DNA of 64,000 nt from Sphingomonadaceae bacterium (lineage in GTDB: Bacteria > Pseudomonadota > Alphaproteobacteria > Sphingomonadales > Sphingomonadaceae). Shown piece by piece: positions 60,384-64,000 of the stretch (the stretch's first letter is position 1; every line of letters begins with the position of its first letter). A program made the position numbers and the translations under genes. Location: the NCBI GenBank assembly GCA_025056155.1, contig JANWWL010000007.1:62001-126000 (forward strand), read 5' to 3'. The notes beneath the pieces were generated by a model. That model saw nothing but the letters and a program-made list of their open reading frames with translations, did no database searches and was not told the origin of the DNA.

Positions 60384-61408
60384 CGGTCACCCCGCTTCTC
60401 GATTCGCTGACCGCCCGCGGGCGGGCGTTCCTGGGTTCGCGCCATGCGATCCTGGGCGGGGCGATGACCTGGGTGTCCGAGCGGCACCTGGTGGCGGCCA
60501 TCTCGAACGCGGGGGGCTTCGGGATCATCGCGGCGGGGGCCATGGCGCCCGAGGCGCTGGCGGCCGAGATCGAAGGCACTCGGGCGCTCACCCCCCATCC
60601 CTTCGGTGTGAACCTCATCACGCTTCACCCGAAGCTGATGGAGCTGATTGCCACCTGCCGCACCCTGGGGGTGAGCCACGTGGTGCTGGCGGGCGGCCTG
60701 CCCCCCGCCCCCGCCATCGCTGCGGTGAAGGACTTCGCCCACCTCCTGGCCTTCGCGCCCAACCTGGCGGTGGCCCGGAAGCTGCTGCGCTCAGGGGTCG
60801 ACGCGCTCGTCATCGAGGGGTCGGAGGCCGGCGGCCACATCGGGCCCGTGAGCCTCGCCGTGCTGGCGCAGGAGATCCTGCCCGCCCTGCCGCACGCCAT
60901 CGTCTTCGCCGCCGGCGGCATCGGCAACGGCCACGGCATCGCCGCGCTCGTGGGCATGGGGGCGAGCGGCGTCCAGCTCGGCACCCGCTTCGCCGCCGCG
61001 GCCGAGTCCGTGGCCCATCCGGCCTTCAAGCAGGCGTTCGTCCGAGCGCAGGCCCGCGATGCGGTCCCCTCGGTCCAGCTCGACCCGCGGCTGCCGGTCA
61101 TTCCCGTGCGCGCGCTCAAGAATGCCGGCACCGAAGCGTTCCTCGCCAAGCAGCGGGAGGTGATCGCGCGGCTTGACCGCGGCGAGCTCGAGCCCCGGCT
61201 GGCCCAGCTCGAGATCGAGCAGTTCTGGGCCGGAGCGCTCCGGCGCGCGGTGGTCGAAGGCGACGTCGAGACGGGCTCGCTGATGGCCGGCCAATCGGTG
61301 GGCATGGTGACGGCCGTCGAGCCCGTGGCCGAGATCATCGACCGCCTGGTCACCGAGGCCGAGGCTGCCCTGACGCTCAAGGCCGCGCGCCCGGCCGTGC
61401 CCGCCTGA
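60380..61408 (+). CDS. Nitronate monooxygenase (2-nitropropane dioxygenase family)
   Basis: A 342-residue FMN TIM-barrel. AILGGAMTWVSERHLVAAISNAGGFGIIAAG, catalytic His in VIEGSEAGGHIG, and FMN-phosphate loop GGIGNGHGIAALVGMGASGVQLGTRF are typical. It oxidises toxic nitronates such as propionate-3-nitronate. It is wedged between lysC and ptsP with overlaps on both sides, an odd place that suggests co-expression rather than a shared pathway. Confidence 0.93.
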   Translation: MTVTPLLDSLTARGRAFLGSRHAILGGAMTWVSERHLVAAISNAGGFGIIAAGAMAPEALAAEIEGTRALTPHPFGVNLITLHPKLMELIATCRTLGVSHVVLAGGLPPAPAIAAVKDFAHLLAFAPNLAVARKLLRSGVDALVIEGSEAGGHIGPVSLAVLAQEILPALPHAIVFAAGGIGNGHGIAALVGMGASGVQLGTRFAAAAESVAHPAFKQAFVRAQARDAVPSVQLDPRLPVIPVRALKNAGTEAFLAKQREVIARLDRGELEPRLAQLEIEQFWAGALRRAVVEGDVETGSLMAGQSVGMVTAVEPVAEIIDRLVTEAEAALTLKAARPAVPA

Positions 61409-63666
61409 TGCCGGTCGGCAGCGCCCGCGAGATCCTCAGGCGCCTTCACGACGTGATGGCCGCGCGCAGCCCCGCGCAGGCCAAGCTCGACGAAGTGGTC
61501 CGCGTGATCGCCGAAGGCCTGGGTTCGGACGTGGCCTCGATCTACCTTCGGCGCGACGGCGTTCTTGAACTCCGGGCCACGCGCGGGCTGAAGCAAGAGG
61601 CCGTCCACGTGACCCGGCTGGCCGTGGGCGAGGGCCTGGTGGGCACGATCGCCGAGACCAAGGCGCCCCTGAGCCTGGCGGAAGCCCGCGAACATCCCCG
61701 CTTCGCCTATCGGCCGGAAACCGGAGAGGAGCGCTTCCACAGCTTCGCCGGCGTGCCCATCGTGCACCGTGAGGCCGCCATCGGGGTGCTGTGCGTGCAG
61801 CACGTCCGCCCCCGCACCTACGACGACGTCGAGATCGAGGTGCTGCAGACCGTGGCCATGGTGCTGGCCGAGCTGATCGCGGCCGCCGGCCTGGTCGACC
61901 AGTCGGCCGCCCCGCCGCGGCCGGTCGAGACGGGGCCCGTCCGCCTGGACGGCCTGCGCCTGGTGGACGGCATCGCGCGCGGTGTCGCCGTCTTCCACCA
62001 GCCGCGCTTGCCCATCGAGCGCCGCGTGGCCGACGACGTCGCCATCGAACACGCCCGCATCGAACGCGCCCTGGCCACCCTGCGCGCCCAGATCGACCAG
62101 ATGGTCTCGCGGGCCGAGTTCGCGGGACCTGGCGACCACGACGAGATCCTCGAGACCTACCGGATGTTCGCGCTCGACGAGGGCTGGGTGCGGCGCATCC
62201 ACACCGCGATCGAGGGCGGGCTGACGGCCGAGGCGGCGATCGACAGCGTGGCCCAGGCCCAGCGCATCCGCCTGGAGGCCAGCCGCGATCCCTACTTGCG
62301 CGAGCGCATCCACGACCTTGAGGATCTTTCGAACCGGCTGATCCGCATCCTGGCCGGCCGCGCCGACACGGCGGCGGCCCTGGGGCTGAGCCAGGAGAGC
62401 ATCCTCATCGCCCGCAACCTGGGGCCGGCCGAGCTTCTGGAATACGACCGCCGGTACCTGAAGGGCGTCGCCCTCGAGGAGGGCTCGCTCACGGCGCACG
62501 TCACCATCATCGCGCGGGCGATGGGCGTGCCGATGCTGGGCCGCATCCGCAACTTGCGCGAGCGCGTGAGCGAAGGCGATCCCCTGATCCTGGACGCCAC
62601 GGCCGGGGCGCTTCACGTCCGGCCTTCGCCGGCCCTTCTCAAGGCCTTCGCGGCCCAGAAGGCCGCCCTGGCCCGGCGGGAGGCCGAGTTCCGCGCCCTG
62701 CGCGGCCTGCCGGCCGAAACGCGGGACGGCGTGCGCATCGCCCTCTACGTCAACGCGGGCCTGCGCAGCGACCTGGACGCGCTGGAGGCCACGGGGGCGG
62801 AAGGGATCGGCCTGTTCCGCACCGAATTCCAGTTCCTCGTCTCGGCCACGCTCCCCCGGCTTGGCCGCCAGGTCGAGCTCTACCGTTCGGTGCTCGAGGC
62901 CGCCGGCGAGCGGCCCGTCGTGTTCCGCACCGTCGACATCGGCGGCGACAAGGCGGTGCCCTATCTGGGCGATCGCGACGGGGGCGAAGAGAATCCGGCC
63001 ATGGGCTGGCGGGCGCTGCGCCTGTCGCTCGAGCGGCGGGGCCTGCTCGCCGCCCAGGCGCGGGCCCTCCTGTTGGCGGCGGCCGGGCGCGAGCTGCGCC
63101 TGATGTTCCCCATGATCACCGAACCCTGGGAGTTCCTGGAGGCCCGGGCGGTGGTGGAGGAGGCCCGCCGCCGGCTCGAAGCCCGGGGCCGCCCGCTGCC
63201 GCAGAAGATCCTCTATGGCGCCATGCTCGAGGTGCCGGCTCTGGCCGACCTCCTCGACGAGCTCCTGCCCCGCATCGACTTTCTGTCGATCGGCACCAAC
63301 GACCTGACGCAATTCCTGATGGCGGCCGATCGAGGCAACCCCAAGGTGGCCGCGCGCTACGACTGGCTGTCGCGCGGCGTGCTGCGCTATTTGGCCCGGG
63401 TCGTGGCGGCGGCCGACCAGGCGGGGGTGCCGGTGACGGTCTGTGGCGAGATGGGCGGCCGGACGCTGGAAGCCCTGGCGCTGGCGGCCATCGGAGTGCG
63501 TCGGCTGTCGATCACGCCGGCCGCCGTGGGCCCGGTCAAGGCCATGCTGCGGTCGGTGACCCTGGCCCCGATCGCCGAGCGCGTGGCCCAATGGCTCGAC
63601 ACGCCGGGCTGCCAGCTGCGCGAAGCGCTGAGGGCCGAGGCCGAGCGCCAGGGGGCGCGCTTGTGA
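61408..63666 (+). CDS. ptsP: Nitrogen-PTS phosphoenolpyruvate phosphotransferase (EI-Ntr)
   Basis: A 752-residue Enzyme I-Ntr. N-terminal GAF domain (residues ~15-165), the helical HPr-binding part, the phospho-His in GSLTAHVTIIARAMGVPMLG and a PEP-binding barrel with GLFRTEFQFL, FRTVDIGGDK, LSIGTNDLTQFLMAADR and VCGEMGGRTLEALAL. It starts the PtsP-NPr-EIIANtr relay that signals nitrogen and carbon state. Starts at TGATG overlap. Confidence 0.96.
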   Translation: MPVGSAREILRRLHDVMAARSPAQAKLDEVVRVIAEGLGSDVASIYLRRDGVLELRATRGLKQEAVHVTRLAVGEGLVGTIAETKAPLSLAEAREHPRFAYRPETGEERFHSFAGVPIVHREAAIGVLCVQHVRPRTYDDVEIEVLQTVAMVLAELIAAAGLVDQSAAPPRPVETGPVRLDGLRLVDGIARGVAVFHQPRLPIERRVADDVAIEHARIERALATLRAQIDQMVSRAEFAGPGDHDEILETYRMFALDEGWVRRIHTAIEGGLTAEAAIDSVAQAQRIRLEASRDPYLRERIHDLEDLSNRLIRILAGRADTAAALGLSQESILIARNLGPAELLEYDRRYLKGVALEEGSLTAHVTIIARAMGVPMLGRIRNLRERVSEGDPLILDATAGALHVRPSPALLKAFAAQKAALARREAEFRALRGLPAETRDGVRIALYVNAGLRSDLDALEATGAEGIGLFRTEFQFLVSATLPRLGRQVELYRSVLEAAGERPVVFRTVDIGGDKAVPYLGDRDGGEENPAMGWRALRLSLERRGLLAAQARALLLAAAGRELRLMFPMITEPWEFLEARAVVEEARRRLEARGRPLPQKILYGAMLEVPALADLLDELLPRIDFLSIGTNDLTQFLMAADRGNPKVAARYDWLSRGVLRYLARVVAAADQAGVPVTVCGEMGGRTLEALALAAIGVRRLSITPAAVGPVKAMLRSVTLAPIAERVAQWLDTPGCQLREALRAEAERQGARL

Positions 63667-63681
63667 CCGCCCTCAGGGCGG
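63667..63681. terminator. Short hairpin after ptsP
   Basis: CCGCCC-TCA-GGGCGG, a 6-bp stem with 3-nt loop, starts directly at the ptsP stop. No T-tract follows, so it is at most a weak or Rho-assisted terminator or an mRNA 3' end stabiliser. Confidence 0.35.
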
Positions 63682-63783
63682 CCCGCTTGCACCCCCAGGG
63701 CCCACCCCCTAGGTCGGTGCGGTGAACCTTGGCCGGCGGGTGCACGCCCCCACCCGACCGACGCCCGGCCTTGAGGAGGCGCC

Positions 63784-64000
63784 CATGGCATCCACGAGCC
63801 AGCCCCTGCCCCTGATGCCGCACGCGACGGCCACCTGGCTGGTCGAGAACACGTCGCTCACCTTCCAACAGATCGCCGATTTCTGCGGCCTCCACGTCCT
63901 CGAGGTGCAGGCGATCGCCGACGAGACGACCGCCACGCGGCTGACACCGCGCGATCCCGTCCGTGCGGGCGAACTCACCATGGAGGAGATCGAGAAAGCC
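63784..64000 (+). CDS. trcR: Cell-cycle regulator TrcR (DUF1013), 3' end cut by window edge
   Basis: The first 72 residues of a DUF1013 protein: PLMPHATATWLVENTSLTFQQIADFCGLHVLEVQAIADE and DPVRAGELTMEEIEKA. This HTH-containing regulator is an alphaproteobacterial marker linked to cell-cycle transcription. GAGGAGG sits 4 nt before the ATG. The rest is outside the window. Confidence 0.9.

Noticed and set aside
60625-63591. 988-residue open frame on the minus strand under ptsP and the nitronate monooxygenase
   Set aside because: It is antisense to two clear genes, rich in His/Arg/Gly as expected of a GC-driven shadow frame, and shows no family motif.

Overview
The window is a very GC-rich stretch of a bacterial chromosome. 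It looks alphaproteobacterial because it carries a TrcR-type (DUF1013) cell-cycle regulator, an lysC-ptsP neighbourhood, a compact mreBCD-mrdA-rodA cell-shape operon close to leuA, and two TonB-dependent receptors. The order cannot be fixed from sequence reading alone; a Rhodospirillales-like or sphingomonad-like lineage is possible. No insertion sequence, phage, CRISPR array or rRNA operon was seen.

Region 1 (1-11.4 kb) is a catabolic block that appears to be controlled by a GntR/FCD regulator. One minus-strand operon encodes an HMG-CoA-lyase-like enzyme, HyuA- and HyuB-type hydantoinase/oxoprolinase subunits and a class III CoA-transferase. A divergent gene encodes a cysteine hydrolase of the N-carbamoylsarcosine-amidase type. 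After the regulator, a plus-strand operon holds a racemase-fold protein without cysteine, two SnoaL-like proteins and a TonB receptor. The same TGTATACA palindrome lies in both divergent promoter regions.

Region 2 (11.4-38.1 kb) is the most unusual part. It is a mosaic of short divergent operons: MFS transporters, flavin monooxygenases and dehydrogenases, a b561-cytochrome c fusion, secreted SxxK hydrolases, alpha/beta hydrolases, a phytanoyl-CoA-type dioxygenase, a PAP/fibrillin-like protein, a second TonB receptor, a polysaccharide-deacetylase-family enzyme, an AMDase-like protein and an IclR regulator. Two features tie it together. An imperfect inverted repeat close to TCCGC-AGG-GCGGA recurs in or next to six promoter regions, and the IclR protein is the natural candidate to bind it. 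A SAM-methyltransferase is followed by a small helical partner three separate times, and both members of the pair are paralogous. I read this as an uncharacterised, coordinately regulated system for uptake and oxidative conversion of an unknown organic compound.

Region 3 (38.2-48.9 kb) holds a heme-degrading monooxygenase-like gene, a PCuAC-like periplasmic protein, a GH29 fucosidase and a Coq4-like protein. These are followed by tRNA-Glu, recJ, 3-hydroxybutyrate dehydrogenase, and a TetR-linked operon (two small proteins, N-acyl-D-amino-acid deacylase, FAD monooxygenase, TetR) with a KstR-like operator upstream, then tRNA-Lys.

Region 4 (48.9-64 kb) is core genome: rodA, mrdA, mreD, mreC and mreB; mutL; an MliC-like lipoprotein; leuA; lysC, a nitronate monooxygenase and ptsP in an overlapping operon; and the start of trcR, cut by the window edge.
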